Origin: Durusdinium trenchii
Taxonomy: Eukaryota > Sar > Dinophyceae > Suessiales > Symbiodiniaceae
DNA length: 64,000 bases
Direction: 5' to 3'
Assembly: GCA_963970005.1 (NCBI GenBank)
Contig: CAXAMN010022695.1
Span: forward strand, 534,043-598,042
Shown piece by piece: positions 23,321-35,588 of the stretch. Within the stretch, counting starts at the first letter, position 1; each line of letters opens with the position of its first letter. The translations under genes were made by a program, and so were the position numbers. The notes under the pieces are model-generated. The model made no database searches and had not been told where the DNA came from. It saw nothing but the letters and a program-made list of their open reading frames with translations.

Positions 23321-24500
23321 GCAAGCGTGACATCCTTTCAAGCGCGCCTTTGTTTGTTTGTTTGTTGTTTCTTTTTCCTGACACAATATCATCTGAAGGT
23401 GGTATTTCATGAGAGAGATCTGTTTTCATGGCACTTGTACCCCAATTTGTACTCCAACAGTCTCAGTAGCTAGTGGAAGCCCTATAAAGCGCAAAGTCTG
23501 GGAACTGAAACGGAGTTTTTTCTCCAGTACAGGGAACAAATATATAAACTATATGTTTGCCCTAAAGCAGGACAGGTCAGGTGGGGCCCCTGGCTATAAA
23601 ACACTTGATACTCCATTGACGAATCCAAAGCCCTCTTCGACCAAGCTTTCTTCTCAAAGTCTCTGGTGTCTCCTCAAACCGAATCCGGTCGAACTCAAAC
23701 CGAATCCGATGGTTTTTGTTCCGATCGAGAAGCGTTGGTCCAGGAGTCCGTGAGATGATTTGCCATTGCGCACCATACCTGAAAGAGTCTTGGCTCCTTA
23801 GGTAGAAGATCCAAAGCGGTTCCACGAAGTCCTCAAAATTGTTGAGGTGTTGAAGCAGTTTTTAAATGGAAATAAGATGAAATAGGAACCAACCCGTGGT
23901 ACAGAATAGGTAGGGGAGAATCAGCTCCTATACATCCGTTTCTTTCAGTGCTTGTGTACTGAACAATGGCTTGGGCATATACTTTGGGAATTTTTGGTAG
24001 AAGCTTAATCTAGTAAATGGCCTCAAAGCAAAGCCTAGGACTGAAGAAGGAGGTAACCTCCATGCAACGTGATGCAACAGGGTGATGAAAATACCATCGA
24101 CAACAGTTTTAGGATTGGGAAACGGTGCCGGGTCCCGCACCAGGCCCTATATACACATTGTAGGGTTGGTTGAACATTTTATATATCAAAGTAGTATATA
24201 AGTTTGCGTCCACCAATTGAGTTTCGTTATGGATAGAAACCTCGAAGGATTCACTTTGGTTTAAAGTTTGGATCCAACAAACATACATTTTTGCTGGCCA
24301 AGCACACAATACAGCTTGTTGGAGCTTGGGGGGTTGTTTCGTTTGGAGCCACTTTCGCCTGGCATACAGTTTCACCACATGATAGTTTTTGATGCAACCA
24401 GGATCGGCTGGAAGATCTTGACCATGCAGGTAAGTCTGAGAACTTATTCCCATAGTGAGAAACAGGCATATCACGGGTCTGTAGTTCCAATGTGAGATAG

Positions 24501-24581
24501 CTTGCGCCTGCCAAGGACGCAGAGGTGCAGAAGAGGTTCGACGCCATCAACATGCCACTGGTCGCTGAATACGCTGAATAA
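24501..24581 (+). CDS. Probable terminal exon, unrecognised
   Basis: The frame reads LAPAKDAEVQKRFDAINMPL then VAEYAE and stops at TAA. Upstream in frame is TAG, so the exon must begin at or after 24501 (ATAG|CTT or CCAAG|GAC). Very coding-like codon use. No gene partner found upstream. Confidence 0.4.
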   Translation, partial: LAPAKDAEVQKRFDAINMPLVAEYAE

Positions 24582-25690
24582 TCCTTGTCCTCCTTGCCCG
24601 GTGCAGTAATACGTGTATTTTAGTAGGCAGACCCCCTGGCCCTGGCTGAGTAGACTGGTCAAATCCGAACCTTCCAGGGAGGTCGTTGCCTGGGAGGTCT
24701 CCCTATTTTAACACACACACACACCCATATCTATCTATTGTTTTTTGCTGAGTGGTTCTCAGTCAGGCAGGACAAATGGATCGTGCAAAGTCAATGGTTC
24801 CAATTGCCGTATGATAGAAACCTCATTATACGCTTTCGGTGGTAGTTTAAACCTAGTAAAGGGAGCAGAAACCTATCTCTCTGGATGCAGGCATTTTGAT
24901 TACCTTTGCAGCCTGGGTGTTTGATTTGCTCATCTTGTTTGCAGCGTGACCCGGTATTGATCACCGAGATAGAGCCTTCTCATATATTTGGGTGGTTTAG
25001 GTGACAGTTAATTTCTTCCCTTCCCCTTTGACCGAATTGAATTAGCCCTGCTGCATGTTTTCCCCATAGAGCAAGAGAGAAACCACCAAGGTGAACATCA
25101 CACATGGTGCGCAAATAAACCTCCTGCTTTGGCCAGATGACGACACGCGTGTTCCGATCCTGAATGATATGTAGTTTTATATTGATTGTACCGCATGCAT
25201 ATGTTCTTTGGTCCTTTGGCGTCCTTTGGGTTTCATCATATCAGCTCTAAGCCCTAGCAGGGTGGATTGCTTTGTTTGGACATCCCTGGTCCCGATATTG
25301 GCCTACAGTTTTTAACGATGTGACCCTGCTGGGCCCTGCTTCTTCTGTGTGCTGATTTTGTGATTCGGAGGAAGCCGAGTGGGTCAACCAAAAGTGCTCC
25401 GAACATTGCTCTACAAACTGGTCCTCCATGGATACTGTCCGCGCCGATCGCACCAAACAGACAATTCGCATCTGAGGAAACTTGGGATGAGTGCCGCAGC
25501 CGCGACGCGATTCCGACTACTCGTGCAAGAGCACCCTGGGCAGCAGATCTTGGGATGGCTGTTGTGCAGTTGATTCCTTAAACTTGTAAGCTGTAATGTG
25601 CACATTCCCCAGTATACATCAGTATACCTTTTTTTCTTCCCCGTAATTAATTATAGCCTATCTTAGCCTTAGATCCTGCCAACTGCTTGC

Positions 25691-25836
25691 CTTTCCAAAA
25701 GCCAGCTCCTGTTGTTTCGTCGTTTGGTCCAAAGTCTGGTCCGATGTCGTTTGCCGCATCGAAGAACCTCCGACGTCTGAAGTGAGGACGACGAGGGAGC
25801 TCTCCAATGGGCGTTCATCGGTCTCCCTCGTCCCCC
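25691..25836 (-). CDS. Minus-strand exon, unrecognised
   Basis: On the minus strand, ATTACAG|GG opens and GGAAAG|GCAAGC closes a 146-nt exon (two bases plus 48 codons). The peptide contains GTRETDERPLESSLVVLTSD and SDQTLDQTTKQQELAFGK, polar and glutamine-rich. Both edges follow AG|G, and the donor is GC type. No homologue recognised. Confidence 0.4.
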
Positions 25837-25999
25837 CTGTAATCCAGGCGCACGAAGCAACATATGCCATCATGTGTCAGTAGACGACGAAAAGGTGCAT
25901 TGGTGTGGAACACATCACAAAACCCATGGGGTGGGCGCCGTCTGAGCAGGCCGTGCCGTTTCAAGGCCTTAGGTGACATGGAAAGTCAATCTACAAGTA

Positions 26000-27540
26000 C
26001 CCAACGTCAGAGCGACCTTTTCCATCGCCGAGAGCCACCTTTGATGAAGGGCGAACGGTACGTACCAGGCACCACCTGGGTGAGAACCGAAGAACCACAT
26101 GGGTGAGAACGGTACGTGCCAGGTGCTACCCAGAAACAGGAATCCTGTTCTGCTTTGTACGTCCAAAGTCCGCATGGAGTCATATCTCATCCGAACGTCA
26201 GTGGAACGGACCCTCAAGCGTTTTACACCAACTCACACACCCTGGTCACCAACATGACAAGTTGTTCATGTCCAGCTGCAAGCACTTGCCGTGATTGAAC
26301 ACCCTAGTCTAGACTAGTCCACCACCCCGGTCATCCCATGTCCGCTCTCCTCGCCGACCGGTGAGGATCGAAGGGACGCCATTGCCTCTGATTGGGTTCG
26401 GGTGACCCGGGGCGGTCGCAACGCTGGGGCCTCGCTTCATCAGCTCCCTGGGGCGGTCGCACCGCTTCGGCGCGGCGCGCTACCAGTGGGGGCGCATCTG
26501 GCCGAGTTTTCGGTGCTACTGGTAGCCAAGACCCTAGGAAAAAAACACCTCGTATACCCATGTATACCGTATACATCCGTATACCGTATACCCTAGTTTT
26601 CTGTTTTTTGGATTCACCTAACTCCTTGATCATAGGATGGGTCATGGCACCAGGATACAGAGACCGTGTCCAGTCGCGTGTCCACTCTTTCCAGGAACTG
26701 GTGGACTGCTTCGTTGTTCAGGTTTGAACGGCCCATGCCATTGTAAAACCTCTCCTGTGAGTTGAAGCATAGAATCAAGAGCCTACATGAGGTGCACTAG
26801 CTTATTTTCAGAAGATGATTGGTTCTAGGCCTTTTGGAATATTCGATAGCTACAGTACCAGTAGATGAATGCTCAGCCACCCACACAAAACACCTTAAGC
26901 AGGAAGGCTTGGACTTTAAAGCAGAGTCCAAATGGACTCGAGTTGCAGTGGTCCATTTTTGTTGATGCTGAGGCTGGTGGAGGCTTGTGTAATCTATAGC
27001 AGAAAACTGCAGTTGTTGGTGAAACTTGTGGCGAGCCAGTTGGGGATGTTGGATGTTGAGCATATTCGAGATCGATCATCCAGCGATGCCATGGAGTTGG
27101 GGATGGCTTTTGGACCGCATTGCATGTGAGTAGATGTGACGGTCGGGCACCCCTATCCCTTCCTCCATGGATAGCACCCCCCAACATGGAGCTGGATGAT
27201 AAATCCGTTCATGCCCAACTGCCCAACACTCAACAGACTCAACAGGGGTACACTCCCTGGAACTAGCATGAAAGTGGATGGCACGGCATGGCCCTTTGGA
27301 AGACATGTTCTTCTACACACAGTTGTTTTCCACTTCCATGTTAGTTTGAAGGCGAGTAGGTTTCCTCCACCATTGGATTCGACCCTTCGAATCCGCACCC
27401 TTCGGACCCTTCGAGACATCGGCGCACCATCGCGTCCCGCAAGCGACACCGACTCAGATGGGTTCTTCCGACATCGATGGGTTCTGCCGATGGTTTTCTT
27501 GAAAACCGCTGCGGCGTGATTTGAAGATGAAGCTTTTGAG
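26000..27540. other. No firm gene; one GC-rich patch
   Basis: At 26.40-26.53 kb all + frames are open (for example ASLHQLPGAVAPLRRGALPV), with a doubled GGGGCGGTCGCA element. Otherwise ordinary noncoding sequence. Confidence 0.35.
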
Positions 27541-28260
27541 TGGATGATTGTTCTTTCTCAAAAGTTTAGTTTACGGTTGGTTCAGTGTTTTTTTCCATTT
27601 GATTCATTTTGCTGGTAGAAGTTTTGGATAGTTGTGGAGACCGCATATACTGTAATGTTGGATCCTGATTAGTAAAAGGGGACCCCCCCCCCTCCCTCAA
27701 ACAAATGGGGGACCCTCTATAATAAACTACCACCAAAACAAATCTGGATTTCTGTGAGGATTCCTTTTTGTAATTGATTGTAGTATTAATTTTCCTTTCA
27801 TTGATTAGGGCAGGTGCCTTCCTGGTCTACTACCTTGAAAATTTGTTTAGGAGCAATGTTTTATAAAGTGTTTAATTAGGAATTGGTGGTTTTGGAAAGC
27901 TGTCAGTTTTGAAGAAACCTAGAGAAACCTATATCAGCTAATCAATCATAATCATTGGCCTCAGGAGCTAAGTAAAGGAAGATTCCAACCCTTATTAATT
28001 AGGTGTCCAATATAAAAAATTAGGGTCCCCAAAAAGGTTAGCATTATTCAGGACCACTTTTTCAAACATGGGGTCTAGAATAATTTTGGAAAAAATTAGC
28101 ATTATTGAGGACCGGTTTACTAATCAGCATCCAACATTACTTGGCTATTTTTTTGGTCATGTGTGTTACTGTTTTCATGATTCTTCTCAGGATGGATGGA
28201 GAATCACGTTTGATTACGACAGAAGTGAACTAAATAGACTTCAGCAGCTTTAGGGTGGTA
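27540..28260. other. AT-rich block without a supported gene
   Basis: Low-GC sequence with a repeated TTAGCATTATT(C/G)AGGACC (about 28038 and 28097). A 61-codon ORF (28068-28253, ending DYDRSELNRLQQL) is open but has no coding bias. Confidence 0.5.
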
Positions 28261-29401
28261 CGTGCGAGTGGTTTATGGGCTGGGGGCTTGTTGGGGTCGA
28301 CCAAGTCAACCATTTGAAACAAAGAAGTCCTTCCAACAAAGTCTAAGCAGCCCAGCCAAATGGATCAATTTGTAAAAGCCTTTGGGTCGAAGCCAACAGG
28401 AACAAAACAATGACGGCAGAGGCTCCCCATGTGGGGTGTTGTCCTATGTTGTCCTCATATATGTCCTCATGAAAAGGTGTTTGGTGTGTATTGTTGTGCA
28501 AAAAGGTGTGCAAATGATGTGCCACATGATGGCCAACCTTCAGGGGGGCCTGGGACCCAGTCTCGCTGCTTGACCTCCAACGTCGCCTCACCAGGCTTGG
28601 CCGTGCAAACGCCGCGGCACATCCTCCGCCCATCTTTTGCCTCACGAAATCTGTGTGCCTGGCAGTGAGAAGAGAGAATGAAGGGATGTGAAGGGTTTTT
28701 TCCAGGTGCTCGGAGGATTCGAGTTGTTTAGATCACGTGTATGCTGAGTCGGACAGCCAGTAGGTAATGGGTTTGCTCACATCAAACCACCAAACCACTT
28801 GGGGGGAAGGAGGATGTGTTGTGGATTTAGAGCTTGTACAAAATCTGCATCCTATATCATGATCATATATCTTCATATCATGAATGAAGCACCTGGAATG
28901 AACATATGCAACATACACATTCTCCCAAGCCAAGCGTGAACGGTGTATGAAGATTACTTCTTACTCTGTGTATAGAATATATCTATAGTATTACCATGTA
29001 GTACCTATAGTGGGGCCCTGGTGGAGTATTTTCATGGCACTATTGTTGTTCAATCTTTGATCGAAATGCTTGTTTGAAAGGCTGGACAGTTGTGAACTGT
29101 TTGCTCACCTATATATATATATATAATCATAATATTAACTTATATATATAGTTATACATTATTGTTATATATCTACGTTTTCCCAAATGAAGAACAACAG
29201 AAACAAACAAGCTTGCCACCAGAATTCCGAATCACGATAAGTGTGCTCTCTTGATGAATGGCTGCACATATTGCATGTGCTGCATGTGTAAAAAAAATAG
29301 ACTCAGTGTATGTATAGACGTACGGGGTACCTGGTACTGCAGGGTCTGTAACGATATTTGATCCGTCCGAAATGACCTAATCTCCCGCTTCCCGTCTTTG
29401 G

Positions 29402-29448
29402 ATGTTGGACGCAGAAAAACATCAGCACCTGTTGGAAGAACGTTCAAG
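29402..29448 (+). CDS. Possible first exon, charged helix
   Basis: An ATG at 29402 starts MLDAEKHQHLLEERS and runs to TTCAAG|GTATCT. The 47-nt segment has coiled-coil-like composition. The frame is open beyond the donor (YLESQVLSRV), so the exon may be longer. Confidence 0.3.
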
Positions 29449-30136
29449 GTATCTCGAATCTCAAGTCCTGTCTCGGGTGGGTAGATGGAAGGTGGTTTGC
29501 ATCAGTTTTACTCTTGTCCATCTTGGTTTTATCGTCCTAACCATCCTAGTTTTGGATTCAGATCTTGGATTTTCTCCGGCGACCCTGGTGTTTACCCAGG
29601 TGTTGACCCAGGAAGGAGGCTCCCTGATTGGTTAGTCGCCATATCCTTCGGTCTAGCTGAATTTGATTTGAAAGGGATTTCCAACTTAGGAATTTGATCC
29701 AGAACGTGCGGTAGGTCTACAGGAAAGCAATACGAAATAGCCGAACTGCGTATATAACTGATTTCGTTGTTGCATTGTGTAAAGCCTTTTGCAAGGTTTT
29801 CTTCCATTCACATTCTTGGCAACAAAATGTTTCCATACGTACTTTCTACTATGCCCTAATGCCACCTTTGTCGAATTGTTCCACTCGGTCTGATTGTTTA
29901 TTGGCATGAAACATTGTCGACACCAAAAACAGTCTCCACCATCCCCAAGGTCGTGAGATGCGTGACGTGTGAGATGAGTTGGAGAGCTATCATCGATCTG
30001 TTGGAAGTGTGCGATCCTCACAAATTTAGCACCTTTTTGGATACAATAGCCGGGCCTCCAAGGCAGCTTGGTGGCTCCCAAATTTGTACCCAATGAACAC
30101 ATGAAAACTGCGAGTCAATATTCATTGTAGATATGG

Positions 30137-30544
30137 TTGAGGCATGTTGAGGCACTAATATTGATATGTGTCACTACAAATTCAAAGACTCCTTCGACAG
30201 TACAAAACCCTAGGTATTCGTTCGTTTCAGAAGATCCACCTTTGAACATGTACATGCAAACCACGCCGCAAGGATACTGTTCCGTCACTGAAGGTGTAGG
30301 TGGCTGTTGCTCTGGCCAGGTTTCAAAGCTGCTGTTAGCAAGCCTTTACGGTCGAGCTGACCCAACCAATGTTCTTGGAAAGATAGTGTGGGCTTTGTCC
30401 AATACAGCAGAGGAAACACTACGTTCCTTGACACGTCAACACAAGCGTTGTTGTTTGCCAACAAAGACGAAACTCATGGTTGAAGGAGATTCTGTTCAGG
30501 CAATTGGAAGAGAGAGGTTTATGCGGTTGTCATGTGTTGAGTGA
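30137..30544 (+). CDS. Unbroken ORF of 135 codons, unrecognised
   Basis: A single frame gives SGQVSKLLLASLYGRADPTN, VLGKIVWALSNTAEETLRSL and KTKLMVEGDSVQAIGRERF. Codon use is less GC-biased than in the spliced exons, which suggests either a mobile-element or retroposed origin, or a chance ORF. The start codon is uncertain. Confidence 0.25.
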   Translation: MRHVEALILICVTTNSKTPSTVQNPRYSFVSEDPPLNMYMQTTPQGYCSVTEGVGGCCSGQVSKLLLASLYGRADPTNVLGKIVWALSNTAEETLRSLTRQHKRCCLPTKTKLMVEGDSVQAIGRERFMRLSCVE

Positions 30545-31949
30545 CCAACATGCAATAGAAAGGACAACCGAAAACATCAATATATACAATTATGTATATA
30601 GTATACATATGATCAATATTCATTACAAAGGGTTCCTTGAGTCGTCGCAGCTACATAACACTAACATGTATAGACATGTTGTCAGAGGAATGCAGGAAGA
30701 GGATCCTGTTGCAAGCTCTCCCTCGATCACTCTTCTCTCGCTGGCTCATGGGTGTCAAATGCCTTCTCACGGGTGGGAGGTCATGGCTCATTGGTGTCCA
30801 CCACTAGGAGGTCATGGCTTCCAGAGTGACAATTAGAAATTTTGAACATATGTCTCTCCCCAAGAACATCCTTTGGACATCGTGAAACCCTTGTTCAACA
30901 TCCCAGGCAAAGTATTTGCCTGGCAAAGTTCTTAATCAAACCTTCAAAACGTGCCTGGGCCTTTTTTAACAGCACACAGAGCACATCCTCCAAGCCTCCC
31001 GAGTTGAATATTGATTGTGAACCCCACACAGTGCTATCCGCCCGCCTGCAAGATTCACCTTGCTCAGGGTCATTTCCAGTTTGTCATAAAGCACAGCCAG
31101 TACATGCGAAATGCAGGGTACCCAGCATTCTTCCTACAGTAGGAGTTCGAGGCAACATTTAAATTCCAAGATATTCCAAGTGTCGTCCAATATACTATCC
31201 AACACTACCGTTGGTCCAGCGCGTTGTCCTTCTTTCACATGTCAAAAAAACAATGTTCAACAAGTTCGTTTAGGCCCTGATCTGAGATTGGCATGACTAG
31301 CGCCTTCTGGCTCGCGATGCCAGCTCTCTGAAACAGAGCTGGCTCGCCCAAGCGACCGAAGCCCCCCGAGAGAAGCCCGCCGAACGGATGCGAAGAGAAG
31401 CGCTTTCTCCGTCGGCGATTGTGTCACGACCGGGAGGGGTGAACGGCGAGTATCAGATTGCAGAAGGATGAGCAGATGTTTCAGTTGGGGTTTCTGCGCA
31501 AGAGGCGCAAAAGATCGCAGATGGCGAAAGAGCCATCGGAGCTGAAGAGCTTTTGCTCGGAAGTTCCCGTTCACCCCTCCCCGTCACGTCGCTTGATAGC
31601 GAAACCTAGAGGAAGAGCGGCATTTCAAGGAACTCGCCCCATCACATCGGCGAGTTGCACAGAACCCCCTTACGGAGCCTTGGGTGGCAAGTTGGGGATG
31701 GGAGCACATGCAGTGTGGAACAGGAAGTGACAACCACCTGTGAGGCCTTTTCATGTGATGAGAATGGCCACTAATAAGTCGGATTAAGTGGGTATATACA
31801 GTATAAGGGTGTATGTCACTAACTGACGTGTAGAAACGACATTCTTCCCTTTGACCGACCTGATTTTTCCTCGGTGATGTGGGGTCATGGCGTTGATTGA
31901 TCCATTTGCCGGTGAATGTTTGGACATTTGGGATATATATATATATATA

Positions 31950-32031
31950 TGTCATATATGCCTACATTGACCCCCCAAACCACCCCAATGTAGGCATATA
32001 TGGCATACATGGAGTGTTTGGGTATATACAC
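31950..32031. mobile_element. Family A MITE-like hairpin, copy 3
   Basis: Arms GTCATATATGCCTACATTG and CAATGTAGGCATATATGGCA flank ACCCCCCAAACCACCC. A long TA tract adjoins the left side; CATGGAGTGTTTGGG closes the right side as in copy 2. Confidence 0.75.
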
Positions 32032-32466
32032 ACACCTAGGGAAACTAGATTGATATCCATGAAGAAAGCACCATTATTTTTTGGGGGGGAAACGGCGCTG
32101 TTTTCCAACATGTTTGCCGTGGAATCCCACGGCACGCACCTGAATTTCGGACACATGATCACTAAATGTCGACCTTGTGAAGAATATGGTGTTCACCCGG
32201 ATGGAAAGTGAGCCTTCAAAGTGCAGCTATGAGCCTAAAAACTCAGAATCTGCATTTGGTGGGCAGGGAGGCAAAAAAGAAGTACGGGTTCGTATGGGTT
32301 AGTACAGGTTCCGTACGGATTATATAAATTTATAATATTAAGATATTATGTTAAATCTGGTTGCGCAAAACACAATGTTTTTGGGGGAACATCGAAAATG
32401 CAGGTTCCGTATGGGGTTCTTCTAACGGTTAAGTACGGGCTCTGTACGGGAGAAATACTAATATAT

Positions 32467-32556
32467 CCCTAGGGCTCCAAGTACCTTCTAAGAAGGTGTT
32501 TGGGGTGGGTTTAGAGGCTCCAAATACCTTCCGAGGAGGTACTTGGAGCCCTAGGG
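32467..32556. mobile_element. Family B MITE-like perfect-ended hairpin
   Basis: Left arm CCCTAGGGCTCCAAGTACCT and right arm AGGTACTTGGAGCCCTAGGG are exact inverted repeats around about 50 bp. Flanks are TA-rich (TATA on both sides), suggesting a TA-type target. Confidence 0.8.
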
Positions 32557-34081
32557 TATAGTATACTCTATGTTTCGTTCGATTCAAGTCACCCTCCATT
32601 GCCGCAAAAGTATGACAAAAAAAACAGATGGACAAATCAGAAAAATGGTGGATCCTGCAAGCACCCACCTGAAAGCAAAGCCAGGGAGGCAGGTGTTTGT
32701 TGGTGGCGGCTGGGGGGCTGTTCCGTTCCATCTCTTCCCTCGAAAGTGCCTTGCTTCATCCACGAGCCTTGTTCGTGGTTTGCTTCTGGTATTTTCATGG
32801 TTCCTAGGTGTGGGGCGGTGTGGCGCCATGGGGTTTTCACACCAAAACCTACAATTTACAAAGACCTTCCACGTTGCTCACAGCCCGATGTGACTCGATA
32901 TATATGACTTGGTTGGTTCGTCCGCTTGCACACCGCTACGGTCTGGTCTTGGGCTGGCGGGAAGGGAGAAGAATCGATGGTCCCCACAGTGGAACAACCA
33001 GGGGAGGTACATTCATGGTCTTGACCCAGAGACCTATTGTAATCTTCAACCGGGGTGGTCGAAACGGGGTGGATGATGTAGGCAAAAACATCATGATTGT
33101 ATATGAAGTCTTGATGAAGTCTTGAGGATCTTTCAAGGAAGGTGAGCTCACGTCGATTTCTGAGAGAGACGTGGCTCAGTGCGGGCACAGTCTTGGTTGC
33201 TACTGCTGCTTTCAACCCCATAGAGAGTTTTGGGTATCTTGGAATGCCTTTCTTCAATGGGTGCAGTTGCAACTGGCGTTTTTTAGGCTCCGTGGAATTC
33301 CAACCCCATGACATGGGTGAGGTCCAGGAGGCGCTGGTTTTCACTGAAAAAATAACGCCTGGGCTGACTTGGAGAGGAACCCAGATCTTCATCTCATCCA
33401 TCCCTTGGGTTCCATGTTCTTCCATCCATGTCCCTCCCGGTCCCTCCCAAACGAAGGGAAGGTTCCTCCCCCACTGGCTACGAACCTCCGGTGGCGGAAC
33501 GTCCCCGAGGAATCGCCGCTGAACAGCCTTCATCGAAGTCCGAAGAACCTGTCGCTCATGGTTTGGCTGAATTGTTTCAGCGACGTGACTGAGAGTCTTT
33601 GTCAGATTAGACAGACGAGACGATGGATTCGTTCGTTCTAAGACTGCGTTCTTTGACTGGCAAGAAGAACTGCTGTATGTTGGAGTATGTTGGAGTTGTG
33701 TTGCTCCTCTTGTCTCTGCACACGTGAGAAATGAGACTTTCCAGGCAGTGCCACAGGTGCAGATCTTGGGATCAGTTGCATTCTGAATGCCTTTTGAGCT
33801 TCATCGACCAGGAGAGTGGTTTTTGAATGGTTTTGATGGTCAAGCTTGTATCAGCTGCAATCGTTTTTGTGGCGGAGATGTTTGTGTCAGACATTGGTTG
33901 ACAGCCCCCAAAAAGGAAAGGCTATGAAAGGATACATTTTGCTATAGTATAATATATAGTATATAGTATGACTAGCGTATGTTTGCGGTAAACTTGGCAA
34001 CTGGCCTTTGAATCACGTCCCCCGACCTGAATTGGATTCTGTGGTTTGATTGTATTGGATTCTGTGTATCTACAACCTTTT

Positions 34082-34155
34082 TTGACCTCTGCTTTAAAGA
34101 CGACCCTATTTGGGGTGTTGGCGGTCCAAAATACAGGTCACTCAGGTCCCAGGAT
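34082..34155 (+). repeat. Family E dispersed repeat, copy 1
   Basis: GACCTCTGCTTTAAAG, GGTCCAAAATACAGGTCA and CTCAGG match 45020-45100 in order. Confidence 0.65.
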
Positions 34156-34361
34156 GCTCTAGGCACCAAAATGAAACCTTCGGCCTAACCTGAGCACATG
34201 TACAGAGCCCGTCGCATCACTCACTTTGAATGAGGGGCGACCCGCTGCGTCGTTTGGAGAACTCAGGTCGTACAGTTGGGGGGGGAAATGGGAGAGTGGG
34301 GTTTTCACTCGACGTGGGCGACGTGTGAGTGCCACAGAGGTCCACGCGCGTCAGAATCCAG

Positions 34362-34441
34362 CCCTAGGGATCCAGTCGTACCGAACCTACACAACAGTGT
34401 CGAACACATCACCTTCTGAGAAGGTACTTGGATCCCTCAGG
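34362..34441 (-). mobile_element. Family B element, second copy
   Basis: Ends CCCTAGGGATCCAGTCGTAC and AGAAGGTACTTGGATCCCTC, with an internal ACAACAGTGTCGAACACATC that matches the reverse complement of the 50.2 kb copy. Confidence 0.75.
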
Positions 34442-34697
34442 CAGAACTGAGCCCTTTGACTTCCCAGCTGTGCCCACCTGACCCTCGGTAAAGCTTGACA
34501 CCGCACAGCTTTTCGGGCGCAGCTTCTCACTTCTTTTGGCCCTGGGGGTTTTGAAAACCCGGGGAAGCAGGATGTGCACGAGGAATGGCGCCTAATACCT
34601 TGTGTCATGAAAGCAAGTGGTTGTTTCGTTTCTGCAGTTTCTTATAGATCTTACTTAGACTACTTCAGGTCAGTCGGTCAGTCGGACATTCCCGAGT

Positions 34698-35588
34698 TTA
34701 GATGCTGGAGGACACCAGGTACCATGTGCTCTCCTTCTCGGCGAGGAATTGGAGGATATGGTTCCTGTCCATCCCAAAGCGACCAGGACCAGGACCAAAG
34801 TGTTTGTGGCGGTGTGCATCCCATCGGCTTTCCACCATGTGCTTTAATTGCTTGAATTTCATATGATGCACAGGAGGTTTGGTTGGTGTGCTCGCCATTA
34901 CAAATGAGCTCCTCAATCTGGTCGTGGTTCTTCTCCGGTGTGAGTTCATTTGGTTTCATTTCTCGGTCGACATGGACGTGGTTAAAGGAAGTACAGCAGA
35001 TCAGAGACCCAGTTCACAGTCGTAGCAACCCCGGTAGTCGTTGGCCCAATTTAGAATATTCTTATACAAGCAGCATCATGATGATCTTTCCAACGCACCG
35101 GGATTGGCCCTTCAATTGATGCCTTCAATTGATGTTCGTGCAATCCCGGGATATTCTCCCGATTGAACGGCTCATGATTCTCTTCAGAGATGAGGTTTGG
35201 ACCACACTCATAGGGTAATTCTTGCAACTCATTTCTCACGTTGAAAAACCTGCAGCACATTCGCTTGAGCGTCCTTTATTGTAGGTGTGGGCGTCCGAAG
35301 CACATTCGCTTTCGACAGCTTATGTTGCTCGGCCTTTTCTCACTCTCAGGAACAAAGTTATGAATTTGTTTTAAAAGGTTGTGCGGACTACTGGCCCAAG
35401 ATGTGCAAATGTTGGGTTGCTGTGGTAAGGATGCCTCTAAGTTCCAGTTGCTGCACTCCCTGAAATAGTAATGGAATGTAATGGAGGTGGATTTCACCAC
35501 CTGTTCGTAGAGGACAATGGCCGTCCAAGGGGGCATGGTCCATTTCCATGCATATTTCAGGGAGTTTGTTTGTGTGTTCTTTCAGCAA
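34698..35588 (-). pseudogene. Minus-strand coding-like remnants in several frames
   Basis: Reading the minus strand from 35588 downward, coding-like peptides appear in different frames: MEMDHAPLDGHCPL near 35.53 kb, ELQELPYECGPNLISEENHE near 35.2 kb, and GRFGMDRNHILQFLAEKEST followed by WYLVSSSI and TAA at 34698. Together they suggest one broken ORF of up to about 290 residues, or several exons. The final 83-codon ORF (34949-34698) is the most convincing part. No family recognised. Confidence 0.3.

Larger units (their letters stand above)
30600..34060. other. Mostly noncoding, with repeats
   Basis: An exon-like patch at 31.47-31.70 kb (FLRKRRKRSQMAKEPSELKS) is open in two frames and lies beside a 16-bp inverted repeat (GGGAGGGGTGAACGG at 31432 and its complement near 31569). 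The 225-codon minus ORF at 32.9-33.5 kb has no coding bias and overlaps a + ORF of similar quality. Confidence 0.35.

Noticed and set aside
32856..33533. 225-codon minus-strand ORF, the longest without Ns
   Set aside because: No recognisable motif and no coding bias; the + strand is equally open over much of it.
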